Positions 8,209 through 19,700 of a stretch of DNA of 64,000 nt are shown one piece after another (the stretch's first letter is position 1; the number at the start of each line of letters is the position of its first letter). The DNA comes from Micromonospora sp. ATCC 39149 (GTDB taxonomy: Bacteria; Actinomycetota; Actinomycetes; Mycobacteriales; Micromonosporaceae), in the NCBI RefSeq assembly GCF_000158815.1, contig NZ_GG657738.1, positions 2,749,866 to 2,813,865 of the forward strand. Reading direction: 5' to 3'. Below the pieces are notes generated by a model that saw nothing but the letters and a program-made list of their open reading frames with translations, was not told the origin of the DNA and made no database searches. Made by a program: the position numbers and the translations under genes.

Positions 8209-8533
8209 GGCCCACCGCCCATCCCATGCCCCGGCGCGTGCCGCCGGACGGGATCCTCCCGCCAGGACGGGCTACGCGCGTGTTACCAGTACGGTAGCGG
8301 GACGGCTGTGACCGGCGCGATCCCTTCGTGCATGTTGATCACGCACAACGCCGGGTTTCCTCCGCCCGTGGCCAGCCGTTTCGCCCCGTCCGGGCACGCC
8401 TGCACCCGGTGTCCTGTTGGGGCCTGGGCCTGTCCGGTTGGGGCCTGGGCCCGGCGTCCGGTTGGGCTGCTGGCGCTGGGCGGAGTGGACGGGCGGGGTG
8501 GGCGGGGTGGACGGGGTGGGGTGGGCTGCGGCC

Positions 8534-8588
8534 ATGTCGGCGACATTGCGGTATCCGGGCACCTCTGACCCCGCTATGTCGGCGACAT
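8534..8588. promoter_or_regulatory. Pair of identical 13-bp palindromes spaced by four helical turns
   Basis: ATGTCGGCGACAT occurs at 8534-8546 and again at 8576-8588. Each is a perfect palindrome around a single central base. The 42-bp spacing equals four turns of B-DNA, so both sites would lie on the same face. A further TGTCG half-site follows the second copy. This looks like a twin operator for a dimeric regulator, yet no gene start is obvious beside it. Confidence 0.5.
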
Positions 8589-8927
8589 GGTGTCGATCAA
8601 GGCACCCGGTGGCTCCGGCGGCGCCACCGGAGCCACCGGGCGGGCGCCCCGGGCCGCTTCCGGACGCGGACCGGGACTCCGCACTGGGAGCGCCCCAGTG
8701 TCGCAGGTGCCCGTCGAGCCCGAACAGCCAGTCGCACGGGACAGTCCCACCGCAACGAGTGACGCATCCTCGAACTCCAGATCAATTCCGAGCGACAGCC
8801 GCCAAGAATACGGGCTCCACGCTTCTTCTTGCCCTCCGCAGCCCTTCTCGCTCCGCTTCACGGAAACCACGGCGGCAACGCCAGCACATCGCAGCGTCCG
8901 GAGCACCCAGACGCCTGCCGGGTGGTC

Positions 8928-9047
8928 AACTGACATCAACCCCGGTAAACAACCACGCCCATGAGCGCACAGCGGCATGGCGCAGCGACAGGCGCCAGAA
9001 TGGATCTATACCGATTCGAAGCACGCGAACCGTCAGGGAAGCCATGA
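8928..9047 (-). pseudogene. Possible remnant of a gene downstream of the immunity candidate
   Basis: A 39-codon ORF starts with ATG 5 bases after the stop of the immunity candidate (MASLTVRVLRIGIDPFWRLS) and ends at TGA. Further downstream on the same strand, another frame carries protein-like text (SWRLSLGIDLEFEDASLVAVG at about 8745-8815). Both fragments contain WRLSL. This could be a decayed gene, for example a second immunity protein, or chance. No start, stop and frame combine into one intact protein. Confidence 0.25.
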
Positions 9048-9052
9048 CCTGA

Positions 9053-9568
9053 CTAGTCAAGATCGAATACGCAGTCCTTGGTAAAAATCGCAGCCACGAT
9101 CTCGTCATTGACGAGCTCTTGAGCAATGTACGGCCTTTCACCATAACGCATGGCACAGAACGTCACATTTCCGGTGAAATAGTCGGGATCAAAGAGCGTT
9201 GGAGAAATCGAGACATAGGCAGAAACTTCAATATCAGGAAATTGACTATGTTGCATGCGAAGAGCGCTCCAGGCGAAAGCCATGCCCCGCCGCAACAGTC
9301 TGGGTACGCGTACGTAACGGTCCTCAGTCAGGTCGAGGTCAGGAATTCCACGGCCATTGACCGCGACCTCGTAGTCCATAGCCTCAGAGAACGTCAACCT
9401 GTCGCCGTGATAGCTTTCATACCAGGACGCCAACAACACGGCTCCATCGATAATGCGCCAACCATGTCTCACCACCGTATCCAACTCCGGCGTCAGGTCA
9501 TGGCGACGGAGCGTTTCTAAGATGTGCGCTCCGCCGACCATTTCCGCTTCGGCACTAAGCCATGGCAC
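9053..9568 (-). CDS. Hypothetical protein, candidate immunity protein for the Rhs toxin
   Basis: A 171-residue protein with no recognised domain and no signal peptide or transmembrane segment, so probably cytosolic. It begins 29 bases after the toxin gene stop on the same strand. GTG 9568 has AAGGAG about 11 bases upstream; an in-frame ATG at 9541 is the alternative. The sequence is clearly less GC-rich than the backbone, like the toxin tip, a usual sign of exchange of toxin-immunity modules. In polymorphic toxin systems the immunity gene lies directly after the toxin gene; that position is the only evidence for function. It is moderately acidic and rich in aromatic residues. Confidence 0.65.
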   Translation of the reverse strand: MPWLSAEAEMVGGAHILETLRRHDLTPELDTVVRHGWRIIDGAVLLASWYESYHGDRLTFSEAMDYEVAVNGRGIPDLDLTEDRYVRVPRLLRRGMAFAWSALRMQHSQFPDIEVSAYVSISPTLFDPDYFTGNVTFCAMRYGERPYIAQELVNDEIVAAIFTKDCVFDLD

Positions 9569-9597
9569 GAAGTTTCCAACTCCTTCGGTTTGTCACG

Positions 9598-12500
9598 TTA
9601 TCCACACGTTCCAATTACCCGACCAAAGACGTCCGCCGCCCGGGTGACGGCCTTCTGATAACCCGGAGTCTTCGCCAACTCTCGCTGCAGGGAGCGCGGC
9701 ATCCCCTCGAACTCGCCTGTGGATGGGTTGAACTGATACTTTGGAGCATTCGCGGAACTGACGCCCCTGATCTGTTCTTGAAAATGCATCTGCTTCATCC
9801 CATTGCGAGACTCGATGTCAATCCGGTATTGCCCTCGCTGCCAAACCGTATAGCTCTTGCCATTGAGATCAATAGAATCGCCGCCATCGTTGTGCACCAG
9901 CACCGGGATGTTGCCGGCGAGCACATAGTACGTGTGGATACCGTCGACGGTGAGGTTGTAGGCAAGCGCCACGTACGCCGAGTGCTGCTGCAACCCGCCC
10001 ACCACGCGGGCCCTGCCGTCACGGCTCAGCGTCAGGTCGCCCCGATCAAGTTCGTCGGCGCGCTGCCACTCGCGGTCGGTGTGGTTCCAAAACGGGTGGT
10101 CCTCCGTGGTGGTGACGAAGGCGTCCCCGATCTGGAGGTCGACGAGGTCGTCCTCGTGCACCCAGACACGGGTGACGGTGCGCGGCCCCTGCTCGCCGGT
10201 TTCCGGGTCGGCTGCAATGACCTCGTCGCCGGCCTGGATCTCTTCGAGCTTCCTGGTGCTCCCGTCGGCCATCAGGACCTCGGTGTCACCGCTGAAGCTG
10301 CACGCACCGCCCGACCTGACGCCCCGGCCGCCGTTGCCCTTGCCGCCACCCACGCCGATCGTTCCGGGCAGGATCCGTTCGTCGCCGGGCAGGTTCTCGG
10401 TGCCCCACCGGAAGTGCTCGTCCCAGAAGAGGTCCTCGATCCACTGCTGGCATCCGCCCGGTCTGCCCATCTCGTGGCAGATGTTCATGGCGAGCCGAGC
10501 CGTGTCCGCCACCATCCAGTCCCTGTTGTTGCCCTGGCTCACGGTGGAGAAGTACTCGGCGCGCTGTTCGCGCCAGCGGCGCATGAACTCCTCGAACGGC
10601 ACGCTTTCCGGCACCTGGATGCCGAAGCCGAGGTCCCGTGGGTGGTTCTCCTTCTGGGGCTTGGAGCTTCCCTTCCCGTTGGCCTCGCCCCACGTCACGT
10701 TGTCCGTCGAGCCACAGCCGTGCGGGCAGCCCTCCTTCGGGTCGTACCCGTAGCAGTCGAAGTGCCGGCAGTCGTCGGGGATCATCCCCGACGGGTCACT
10801 GGAGGTGACCGGGGTGTTGTTGGCGTACGAGTAGCCGTTCCACTGCTGCGGATCGGCCAGGTCCTGTAGCGGGTCGAGCGAGACGAACCGGCCGACGGTC
10901 GGGTCGTAGTTGCGGGCACCGACCTGCGTCAGGCCCGTGTTCGGGTTCAGCGGCTGGTTGAGGAACCCCCGGTTGTCGGGGGCCGTCACGGTGGCACCGC
11001 GCGGTGCGCCGTACGGGGTGTACTGCCGCCAGGTCGGCACCTGGGCGGTGTTGTTGAGGTACAGGCTGGGCGTGCCCTGGTGGTCGGGCAGGATGAAGCC
11101 GTACGCCGTGCCGCTGCCCGTCCGGTAGGCCACCGCCCCGCTGGGCAGGGCGTGGTACCGGATGCCGCTCAGCGTCTGGGTGGTGGTGTTCAGGGTGATC
11201 TGCTCGCCTGCCAGGTAGAGCGTGGTGGACCCCGGGTCGCGCTGGATGAGCAGGTTGCCGTCGGCGTCGTACAGGAAGGAGCTGTTTCCGCCGGTGCCGC
11301 CGGTCACCGAGGTCAGCTCGCCGGTGTCGTCCCAGGCGAGGGTCTGGGTGCCCTGCCCGGCCTGGCGGGTGGTCATGTTCCCGGCACTGTCGTACGCGTA
11401 CGAGGTGCTGCCAGTGAGCCCACCGGTGGTGGTCGTGCCGGTCAGCGTGTGCGGCTGCCCGCCGCCGTTGCCGTCGTACGCGTAGGTGGTGACGGTGTCG
11501 GCGCCGCCGGTCGGCGAGTACTGGGTCTGCCTGGTGCGGTTGCCGAGCGCGTCGATCTCCCACTCGGTCCAGTAGGCGCTGGTGGCGCCGATGCCGCTGC
11601 CGACCATCGTGCGGTTCCCGGTCGTCGGGGTGGCGGCGCAGTCGTCGGTCGCGGTCCACGCCTTCGTGAGCCGCCGCAGCGCGTCGTACCGGTAGCACTC
11701 CGTCTCGGCGGCGGTGCCCGGCACGTGGCGGGTGTCGACGGTCTTGAGGATGTTGCCGTACAGGTCGTACGCGTAGTCCTGCCTGCCGACGTTGGTGGTC
11801 GTGTTCGTCGTCCTGGTCACGGTCTGCTGGAGCAGCCGGCCGTTGTGGTCGTCGTAGGTGTTGACGAGCGACGCCGCGCTCGTGGCGGGCCCCTGGACGC
11901 CCCGGGTCACCCGGCCCCACGCGTCGTACTCGGTGGAGCTGGCGTAGCTGGCCAGGCCACCGAGGGTGCTGGGCAGGTCGAGGACGCCGCTGTAGCCGTG
12001 GATGACCGTCTCGGCGGGCAGGCCGCCCCGGGCCGGGTAGGTGTCGCCGAGCGGCTTGCCCGTGGAGCTGTGGTAGCTGTGGGTGTAGCCGTAGGTGTTG
12101 CCGAGCAGCCCCTCCACGGCCGGAATGACGATCTTCTCGCCGGTGGCGGAGCCGAACGCGTTGAAGCCGGTCCACTGGGTCCGGTACTCCGCGCCGTCGC
12201 GGTAGGCGATCTTCGTGGTCAGCCTGCCGACCGGGTTGGCCATCGTCGGCTCGGCGGCGTTGTCGTTGTCGTACACCCAGGCCGCGAGCCGGTTGCCGGG
12301 TGCCTGCGCGGAGAGGGCGGCGGCGTAGCTGCCCGTCCTGCGATTGATCTTGTCGTACGTGAAGGAGGTCGTCTTGCCCCGGGAGTCGGTCGTCTCGACG
12401 ATGTTCCCGACCCCGTCGTAGCGCGTCGTGCTGCTGCCCGCGTCCGGGTCGTCCCTGCCCACCGCCTGCCCCAGCAGGTTGAACTGGCTGGTCCAGACGT

Positions 12501-15500
12501 TGCCCGCCGGGTCGGTCAGGGTGGACTGGTTGCCGCTCGCGTCGTAGCCGTAGCCGGTGGCGACGGTCGTGCCGCCGGTCAGGTGGTAGATCCCGGTGAA
12601 CGGGTCGGCCGGGCTGGTCAGCGTCGGCGCCGAGGTGTACTGGAGCCGCTGCTGCGTCCGCCCCATCGGGTCGGTCACCACAGTGGTGGTGGTGCCCCCC
12701 GTCGGCGGGATGACCGTCGTCCGGTCGCCGTTGTAGACGGTCCTGGTCGCCGACTTCACCACGCCGTCGCGGGCCGCCTCGGCGAGGATCACCCGGCCGA
12801 GTCCGTCGTACGTGTTGAAGGTCTGGTTCAGCGCCTTCTTCAGCAGGTTGTCGGCGTACACGGGGGTGGTGTTCGGCGTGGCGGCGGCGTCCCACCAGCC
12901 GTTGTAGGTGGCCCGCGTCAAGCCGCGGCTGTCGTAGAACGTGTCGGTGACCATGCGCCCGCCCTGCGGGGTGTCCGCCTGGGTCTGGCGCACCCGGTGC
13001 AGGGCGTCGTAGATGGTGATCGTCTTCTGGTAGCCGCCGCTGTTGTTCAGCGTCTGGGTGGTCGTCGCCGACGGGCCGGTCTTCGACACCGTGTAGGTGT
13101 GCTTGACGTGGGCAGGGTTGCTGGTGGCCCGGGAGGCGAGCCAGACCGCCGTGCGGCGACCGAGCGCGTCGTACTGGGTGCGGGTCACCACGTTGTTCGC
13201 GTCGGTGCTGCTGGTGGTCAGGTTCCGCAGCGGCGTGACGACGTTGACGGTGGCGTGGCCCTCCGCGTTCGTCACGGTCACGCCCGTGGTGAGGCCGACG
13301 GGGTTGTCCGTGTAGCTGACCGTGCTCGCGTTGCCGTTGCCGTCCCAGCTACCGGTGGCCCGGCCGTACGCGTCGAACTCCGCCCGGTCGGTCGTCTGGT
13401 AGGTGTACGCCCCGGAGGCCCAGCCGGAGGCCTTGCGGACCATCGTGACCGTGCCCCTGGTGGGCGCGACGGCCTGCGGGAAGGCCGTGGCGAAGGTCGG
13501 GTCGTCGTAGTACGTCCGGACGTGCGAGACGACCTGCGCCGGCCGGTTGACCGTGGCCGGGGCGGTCAGCGTGTTCACGCTGCCCGGCGCCGACGCCGAC
13601 GGGCCCTGGGCGTAGCCGCCGCAGGCCACCGCCACCGTCTCGGTCTCGCTGGTCAGGCCGACGAGGTTGCGGCCGGCGTTCGGCGCCGCGTACGAGGTGG
13701 TGGTGCACCGGTCGTAGGCGGCGTTCGCCGGCACCGTGTGCTCGTAGGAGTGCCTCAGCAGCCCGAAGGTGGCCGAGCTGGTCGAGGCGTCGTACGAGTT
13801 GTCGGTCGCGATGTACCGCCAGGCCGTGGTGCCGCCGGTGGTGACCGCCTGCCGCCGCCAGATCCGCACGGGCGCGGCGAACGTCGCGGTCAGCGGGGAC
13901 AGGCCGGTGCGGGTACGGGTCGCGGTCGCGTCCGACACCCAGTAGGAGGTGACCGTCGAGCTGTCGACGGGACCGCCGTCGCCGAGGTGGCTGGTGGATT
14001 CCAACTCCCGGCCGGCGAGCTGGTCGACGTCCTCGTGGACGCCGCCGGCGGAGTCGGTGAGGTTGACGACCGTGGTGTTGTTGTTCCGGCTCATGCCGCG
14101 GTAGTACGTCGTCTCGGACAGCGTGCGCCGGTCGTTGACCCCGTCGCCGCTGCGCACCCTGACCTTGCCGTAGCCGCGGAACTGGCCGTACGTGCGGTAC
14201 TTGGCCTTGACCACCTCGTTGTCGTCGTAGTGCCACGCGGCACCGCCGAGGTACTCGTAGCTGGTGGAGGTGGCGGGGGCGCCGCCGGTGGGGTCCGTGG
14301 CGGTGACCCGGGTGACGGCGTACCGGTGGAACCAGTCCCGGATCTGGTCGGTGTACCCCTCGGGCGTCCAGTGGATCGGGTAGCAGGACCTGGTGTTCGA
14401 GGCCGGGCTGGTCGTGACCGGGGCGGTGCACGGCTGCGGCAGCTCGTAGCTGGGCGAGACGACCGAGCCGGTCTCGGTGGTGATGGCCGAGATCCGCTGC
14501 CGATAGAAGTTCGGCAGGCCACCGGTGACGTCCACGCGGTTGGCCAACTTGACCCCGCTGAACGACACCGACGGCAGCTCGACGGGGGCGGTGGAACCGC
14601 CGGAGGTGATGTCGTGTCCGGTACGGGTGACCGAGGACAGCCACAGCGTCGGGGACGTGCCGTCACCGGTCGCCGGCATGGTGTGCGCCAGCGCGTACGA
14701 GTCCACCTTCCGGTACGTCGAGGTGGCGGTGTCGTACTGCCGGGTCTCGATCGCGGTCAACCGGACGGTGGAGAAGAACGACGGGCTCCACGCCTGGCAG
14801 TCGGTGCCGGCGTTGCAGACCAGGTCGAAGGGTACGTCCGGCCAGTTCGCCTTGTTCGCCGAGTTCAGCGGCTGGCAGGTGCCGGAGAGGCACCGGTCGC
14901 CGGTGACGAACACGACCTGGTTCGGCACCGTGCCGTACGCCCCGTCGTCGCGGAAGCCGTAGTCGATCCGGGCGAGGTGGCTGTCCCGGACGTAGCTGAC
15001 GTCGGTGGCCCCCATGTTGCGGCCGTAGTGGTTGGTGGCCTGGCCGTAGTAGTAGGCCATCGCGTTGCCGTGGACGTCGGAGACGAAGTCGAGGTTCCAC
15101 CGGTACGCCATGGTGCAGACCGAGGAGGTGAACCCGGCCGGGTCGTAGCAGGGGTCGCCCGAGTGCGGGGAGTAGACTGGGACGGTGTCGACCGACTTCG
15201 TTTCCGGCTTCCCGGAGGTCCAGCCCGGCAGGCGGTTGCGGCCGAACTCGTAGACCGTGCCGTCGCGCTCGGTGACCCGCCAGTAGTCGGTGTCGTGGGT
15301 ACCGCTCCCGTTGCCGGAGTTGGTCACCCGGGCGACCTTCGCGCCGGTGTCGTTCTGGAGCTTCCACACCTGCTTGGTGGCGTCCCAGATCAAGGCGCTC
15401 GACGAGCCGTTCAGCGCGATGGTCAGGATGGGGCCGGCGTAGCAGCGGTCGTGGGTCTCGACCGGTGAGGGGCTGCCGCCCGGGTCGTCCTTGCAGGAGA

Positions 15501-16515
15501 CGAACGTCTGCTCGACGTACGACCGCGGCGTCGTCCAGCCGTCGCCGACCCACGACGCCTGGGCGTTTGTCGAGGAGGTCTGCCCGTCGACGGCACCCGA
15601 GTCGTACGACAGCGCCACCTTCGGCACCAGCTTGGAGCGGGTCGGCGGCACCGTCACGGGGTAGGTGTAGCTGAACGAACCCGTGCTGCCGCCCGCGCTC
15701 CAGGACTGGGACGGCGACAGGTCGGTCGCGGCGTAGGTGCCGCCCGCACCGCCCTCGTCGCCGGCGGTCGCGACCGCCGCCAGCACCGTCGTCGGCCTAG
15801 CCGCCCCGGTGCCGCCTGCGGCGCCCGCCAGCGGGACCTCGGCCGACACCGTGTCGGCCCCGACATCGTTGGTCGAGGGCAGCGCCGTCGCCGTGCGGCA
15901 TTCGGCCACCGCCGGGGTGGTGAGGGCACACTCGGGTAGGCGCACCAGCCTCAGCCGCGAACCGTAGTTCCCGCCGTACGCCTCGGCGAAGCCGGTGTAG
16001 TCCACGCCGATCCGCACGGTGCCGGGGGCCTCGCCGGGCGAGGGGGCCACTGACAGCAGCATCCCCTCGACCCCGGCGGCCTCCGCCGCGGCCCGGCCCG
16101 CGACGCGCACGTCGAGCCGACGGGGCCCGGCGTACCGGCCGCCCTCGGCTACCGGCTGCGCCCACACCGGGGTTCCCGCCGCCCGCGCCTTCGCGGGTGT
16201 CGTCGCCTTCGCCCCGGCCGTCGCCGGCACGCTCAGCTCCAGCCGCGCCGACGCGGCCTTCGGCCACGCCGTCCTCGACGGGCGGTGGGTGGAATTCGCG
16301 TCGTTCCTCGGCGTCGCGAACCGCGTCGGCAACGGCTTGACTCCCGTGACCGACCGGCCGGGCGACACCGTCGGCAGCTTCGCCGGCCCGTCGTCCAACG
16401 GCCTCGCCGACGCCGGCGTACCCGACAACAGCCCCGCCACCAGAGACGCCGAGGCGACCACCGTGACCAGCCGTCTTGGACGCGTCAACAGGCGTGTGCC
16501 CCCGTGCCCGACCAT
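9598..16515 (-). CDS. Secreted Rhs-repeat polymorphic toxin with Hint protease domain
   Basis: A 2305-residue exported protein. A signal peptide (basic TRPRRLV, then [11 protein letters not shown], cleavage near ASA-RP) is followed by an SpvB/Tc-like N-terminal region and many Rhs/YD repeats (YDxxGR motifs). The Rhs core ends near residue 1911 ([35 protein letters not shown]). A 160-residue linker leads to a Hint domain (2072-2209, beginning CSFSGDTEV and ending VLVHN), expected to cut itself and free the last 96 residues as toxin. That tip has RIDIE, MHFQ and [11 protein letters not shown] motifs and no family I can name. ATG 16515 was chosen because it places a signal peptide at the N-terminus. 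The Rhs part is high-GC; the tip (9601-9888) is not. Confidence 0.92.
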   Translation of the reverse strand: MVGHGGTRLLTRPRRLVTVVASASLVAGLLSGTPASARPLDDGPAKLPTVSPGRSVTGVKPLPTRFATPRNDANSTHRPSRTAWPKAASARLELSVPATAGAKATTPAKARAAGTPVWAQPVAEGGRYAGPRRLDVRVAGRAAAEAAGVEGMLLSVAPSPGEAPGTVRIGVDYTGFAEAYGGNYGSRLRLVRLPECALTTPAVAECRTATALPSTNDVGADTVSAEVPLAGAAGGTGAARPTTVLAAVATAGDEGGAGGTYAATDLSPSQSWSAGGSTGSFSYTYPVTVPPTRSKLVPKVALSYDSGAVDGQTSSTNAQASWVGDGWTTPRSYVEQTFVSCKDDPGGSPSPVETHDRCYAGPILTIALNGSSSALIWDATKQVWKLQNDTGAKVARVTNSGNGSGTHDTDYWRVTERDGTVYEFGRNRLPGWTSGKPETKSVDTVPVYSPHSGDPCYDPAGFTSSVCTMAYRWNLDFVSDVHGNAMAYYYGQATNHYGRNMGATDVSYVRDSHLARIDYGFRDDGAYGTVPNQVVFVTGDRCLSGTCQPLNSANKANWPDVPFDLVCNAGTDCQAWSPSFFSTVRLTAIETRQYDTATSTYRKVDSYALAHTMPATGDGTSPTLWLSSVTRTGHDITSGGSTAPVELPSVSFSGVKLANRVDVTGGLPNFYRQRISAITTETGSVVSPSYELPQPCTAPVTTSPASNTRSCYPIHWTPEGYTDQIRDWFHRYAVTRVTATDPTGGAPATSTSYEYLGGAAWHYDDNEVVKAKYRTYGQFRGYGKVRVRSGDGVNDRRTLSETTYYRGMSRNNNTTVVNLTDSAGGVHEDVDQLAGRELESTSHLGDGGPVDSSTVTSYWVSDATATRTRTGLSPLTATFAAPVRIWRRQAVTTGGTTAWRYIATDNSYDASTSSATFGLLRHSYEHTVPANAAYDRCTTTSYAAPNAGRNLVGLTSETETVAVACGGYAQGPSASAPGSVNTLTAPATVNRPAQVVSHVRTYYDDPTFATAFPQAVAPTRGTVTMVRKASGWASGAYTYQTTDRAEFDAYGRATGSWDGNGNASTVSYTDNPVGLTTGVTVTNAEGHATVNVVTPLRNLTTSSTDANNVVTRTQYDALGRRTAVWLASRATSNPAHVKHTYTVSKTGPSATTTQTLNNSGGYQKTITIYDALHRVRQTQADTPQGGRMVTDTFYDSRGLTRATYNGWWDAAATPNTTPVYADNLLKKALNQTFNTYDGLGRVILAEAARDGVVKSATRTVYNGDRTTVIPPTGGTTTTVVTDPMGRTQQRLQYTSAPTLTSPADPFTGIYHLTGGTTVATGYGYDASGNQSTLTDPAGNVWTSQFNLLGQAVGRDDPDAGSSTTRYDGVGNIVETTDSRGKTTSFTYDKINRRTGSYAAALSAQAPGNRLAAWVYDNDNAAEPTMANPVGRLTTKIAYRDGAEYRTQWTGFNAFGSATGEKIVIPAVEGLLGNTYGYTHSYHSSTGKPLGDTYPARGGLPAETVIHGYSGVLDLPSTLGGLASYASSTEYDAWGRVTRGVQGPATSAASLVNTYDDHNGRLLQQTVTRTTNTTTNVGRQDYAYDLYGNILKTVDTRHVPGTAAETECYRYDALRRLTKAWTATDDCAATPTTGNRTMVGSGIGATSAYWTEWEIDALGNRTRQTQYSPTGGADTVTTYAYDGNGGGQPHTLTGTTTTGGLTGSTSYAYDSAGNMTTRQAGQGTQTLAWDDTGELTSVTGGTGGNSSFLYDADGNLLIQRDPGSTTLYLAGEQITLNTTTQTLSGIRYHALPSGAVAYRTGSGTAYGFILPDHQGTPSLYLNNTAQVPTWRQYTPYGAPRGATVTAPDNRGFLNQPLNPNTGLTQVGARNYDPTVGRFVSLDPLQDLADPQQWNGYSYANNTPVTSSDPSGMIPDDCRHFDCYGYDPKEGCPHGCGSTDNVTWGEANGKGSSKPQKENHPRDLGFGIQVPESVPFEEFMRRWREQRAEYFSTVSQGNNRDWMVADTARLAMNICHEMGRPGGCQQWIEDLFWDEHFRWGTENLPGDERILPGTIGVGGGKGNGGRGVRSGGACSFSGDTEVLMADGSTRKLEEIQAGDEVIAADPETGEQGPRTVTRVWVHEDDLVDLQIGDAFVTTTEDHPFWNHTDREWQRADELDRGDLTLSRDGRARVVGGLQQHSAYVALAYNLTVDGIHTYYVLAGNIPVLVHNDGGDSIDLNGKSYTVWQRGQYRIDIESRNGMKQMHFQEQIRGVSSANAPKYQFNPSTGEFEGMPRSLQRELAKTPGYQKAVTRAADVFGRVIGTCG

Positions 16516-16787
16516 GCCAACCCCACTCTGCCAGAGACAAGAAAGCCACGGAGGGTGGTCGAACCACCCGCCCCGTGGCGGGGACAATGTTTCACGTGCG
16601 GCCGAGCCGAAGGTCACGGCGAGGTAACGATGGGCGAAGATCACATGGGCCAAACCCATCGCAGAGAGTTCCAAAGGGACAACCAATGGTGAGTTTGGAC
16701 GTTCCCTGGAGGCATGGGCGGCTGGTTCACTGTGGCCGCCCACCGGACGCCGCCCGGCGCCCACCGGACACGGGGAGGAAGCACTTC
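16516..16787. promoter_or_regulatory. Divergent promoter region of the Rhs toxin and LamG/FG-GAP genes
   Basis: This 272-base segment separates the two divergent exported-protein genes. It contains two adjacent hairpins: 7-bp arms around CGA (GGGTGGT/ACCACCC, 16553-16569) and CCCCG/CGGGG (16571-16583). A TTTCACGTG element lies at about 16589. The plus-strand gene has GGGGAGG at 16772-16778. Shared control of both genes is plausible but not shown. Confidence 0.45.
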
Positions 16788-19700
16788 ATGCTCGCAGCCC
16801 AGCTACCACGAGCGACGCTCGGGGCGAAAGCCATGGCGGCCGGCGTCAGCCTCGGTCTCCTGGCCGCCAGCTTCGCCTCGCTGCCCGTCCGCCCGGCCGG
16901 GGCGACGCCGTCGCGACCTGCGGCGAAGCCAGCCGCCGGCGCGCTCGGCGTCGATCGGGCCGTGGCCGAGGCGCGGCGCACCGGCAAGCCGGTCGAGGCG
17001 ACCGCCGCGGCCACGTCCACCTCCACCGTCACTGCCCGCCCGGACGGCACCGTCGAGCTGACCCAGACCGCGGTGCCGACCCGCACCCGCGTCGACGGGC
17101 AGTGGAAGACCCTCGACCCGACCCTGGTCCGCCACCCCGACAGCAGCATCACGCCAGCGGTGACGACGAACCAGGTCCGGCTCTCCCCCGGCGGCACCGG
17201 CCCCCTCGCCGAACTGGTCAGCGGCGACCGCGCCCTGTCCGTCGCCGCCCCGTTCACCCTGCCGAAACCCACCCTCGCCGGGCCGGCGGCCACCTATTCG
17301 GAGGTCCTTCCCGGGGTCGACCTCACCGTCCGGGTCACCGCCGAAGGCGGCTTCTCCCACGTCTTCGTCGTGAAGAACCGCCGGGCCGCCGCCAACCCGA
17401 GGCTGGCCACCCTGGATCTGACCACGTCGACCAGAGGCGTCGCCCTGACCACCGACGCGGCGGGGAACATCACTGGGCGCGACCGCGCGGGTCACGCCGT
17501 GCTCACCGCCCCCGCCCCCACCATGTGGGACTCCACCGCCGGGCCGGCGCAGCGTGGTGCCGCCGCCTCAAACGCCACCGCGCCCGGACGGAACGCGAGG
17601 AGCGCCCCGATCGGGGTGAGGGTCATCCCCGGCACGCTACGCCTGATCCCCAACCAACGCCTGCTCACCGACGCGTCGACGACCTACCCCGTCTACATCG
17701 ATCCCACATTCACCTGGACGCCGGTGGGGCCCAAAATGTCCGGCTGGGCCACGATCTCCTACCAGCACCAATCCACCAACTACTGGAAGAGCACCCCGGA
17801 CCTCATCGGACGCATGCAGGTCGGCAACTCCGGCAGTCAGCGCTCCCAGACCCTGATCAACTTCCCGATCCCGTACAGCACCCTCGCCGGGGCCGAGATC
17901 TACGACGCCATCTTCAAAATCACCAACACCCGGTCCTGGAACTGCACCGCCAAGACCGTCAACGTCTACGCACCCGCGACCACCCTCAGCTCTTCCAACG
18001 CCACCTGGAACCATTGGGAGGGCATCAGCAACGGCCCGCTCGCCGCGTCGAAGAGCTTCGCCTACGGCTACAGCGGCTGCGACGCCGCCGCCGTCTCCTT
18101 CGACATCACCAGCCAGGTCGAAGCCGACGTCACCGCGCAGAAGGCCACCCGCACCCTGCGGATGATCGCCGCGAACGAGGCCAGCGACACCCAGAGCTGG
18201 AAAGAGTTCCTCGAAACCAGCCCCACCCTCACCATCCGCTACAACCACAAGCCCAACACCCCGACGGGTATGACCACATCCCCCAAGACCTCCTGCACCG
18301 CGAGCACCCCGACGGTCGTCGGCGACGGCTCGGTGTCTCTCTACGCCCCGGTCTCCGACCGCAACGGCGGCACCCTCGGCGTCAGCTTCACAATCTGGAA
18401 GACCTCCGACACTTCGCAGACCGCGGTCGCGTCCTCCAACCCGAACCTGCTGACCTACCCCTCCGGCAGCACGGCGGTGCTGGTCGTTCCGGTGGCGACC
18501 CTGCGCACCGCAGCCGCCGGCGCGGCCACCGGCTTTTCCTGGAAGGTCCAGGCCACTGACTTCCGCACCCCGAGCAACTGGTCGGCCACCTGCCGGTTCA
18601 CCTTCGATCCCACCCGCGCAGGCCCGCCGGAGGTGACGGCGCCCGCCGCGAGCACCGTCGGCCAGCCCGCCACTTTCACCATCGCCCCGCCCGCGACAGG
18701 CACAGTCCCGAGCGGATACGTCTACCAACTCAACGCCAGCGCACCGGTCGACGTCCTGGCCGACGCCAGTGGCAACGCCAGTGTCTCGATCTCTCCCAGC
18801 CGGTTCACCAACACCCTGACCGTGACGAGCGTGTCCGCCGGCGGCAACGTCGGCGAGTCGGCCAGCGTCACATTCAACGCCAACCCCGCCGCGACCGCCG
18901 TCGACGCCGACCTCACCGGTGACGGCACCGCCGACCTGCTCACCGTCGGTGCCGCCAACGGCCTGCCCTCCGGGCTTTGGCTCGGCGTCGGCAACACCGA
19001 GGGCACCTCCGTCACCGGCACCGACATCGGTGCCCGGGGCAACGGTGTCACCGGCGACAATTCCCCCGCCGACTTCGACGGCGCCCAGGCCCTCACCGGC
19101 CGATTCACCGGCACCGGCCTCCAGGACGTGCTCGTCTACCACCCCGCCGGCAGCGACCCCGGCAGTGCCGGCGTCCTGCGCGCCAACGGCGACGGCTCCG
19201 TCATCCAGGCCCAGCTCAGCGGCAACCAGTACAGCATCGGCCCCGACCAGCTACTGGACCCCGACGGCAACCTTCCCCTCCAACTCGCCAACGCCGGTGA
19301 CAGCCGCCGGCTCGACTCCCCGTATCCCGATCTCGTCGGCACCAGCGGGGACGCCACCGGCGGTTACCACCTCACGTATTACCCGAACCTGGGCACGCCC
19401 AACGGCTACCTCGGCGCCTTCCACACCACCGCCCTGACCCCGGCCGGCGGCACCGACTGGAACAACTGGACTCTCGCCACCGCCCAGCTCACCACAGGCA
19501 CCGCCATGTTCCTGTGGAACCGCACCACCGGTGCCCTGCACCTGTGGACCGATCTCACTGTCGACCCGGGCACCGGACAGCTGACCTACCACCCGTACGC
19601 CCTGTCCGCTGCCTGGAACGCGGGTGCGAACGTGACCCTCCGCGCCGCCGACGCCGACAACAGCGGCACCCCCGACCTGTGGACCACCGGCACCGGCGGC

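Larger units (their letters stand above)
8209..9052. other. Long non-coding stretch at the edge of the toxin island
   Basis: About 840 bases without a convincing intact gene. From left to right it holds a likely promoter for the HTH gene (8209-8340), a G-rich low-complexity tract with repeated GGTTGGGGCCTGGGCC-type units (about 8414-8525), two identical 13-bp palindromes (8534-8588), and a lower-GC segment (about 8720-9050) that may contain decayed coding sequence on the minus strand. This is where proC lies in M. tuberculosis; it is absent here. Confidence 0.5.

Noticed and set aside
8574..8978. 134-codon minus-strand ORF as an intact gene
   Set aside because: Half of it is low-complexity Pro/Ala/Arg text, it lacks a good start, and only a short middle segment looks protein-like; treated as a possible remnant instead.
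11080..15468. Plus-strand open frame of about 1460 codons opposite the Rhs gene
   Set aside because: It is an antisense shadow caused by the strong third-position GC bias of the Rhs gene; its translation is low-complexity Arg/Gly/Val text without domains.
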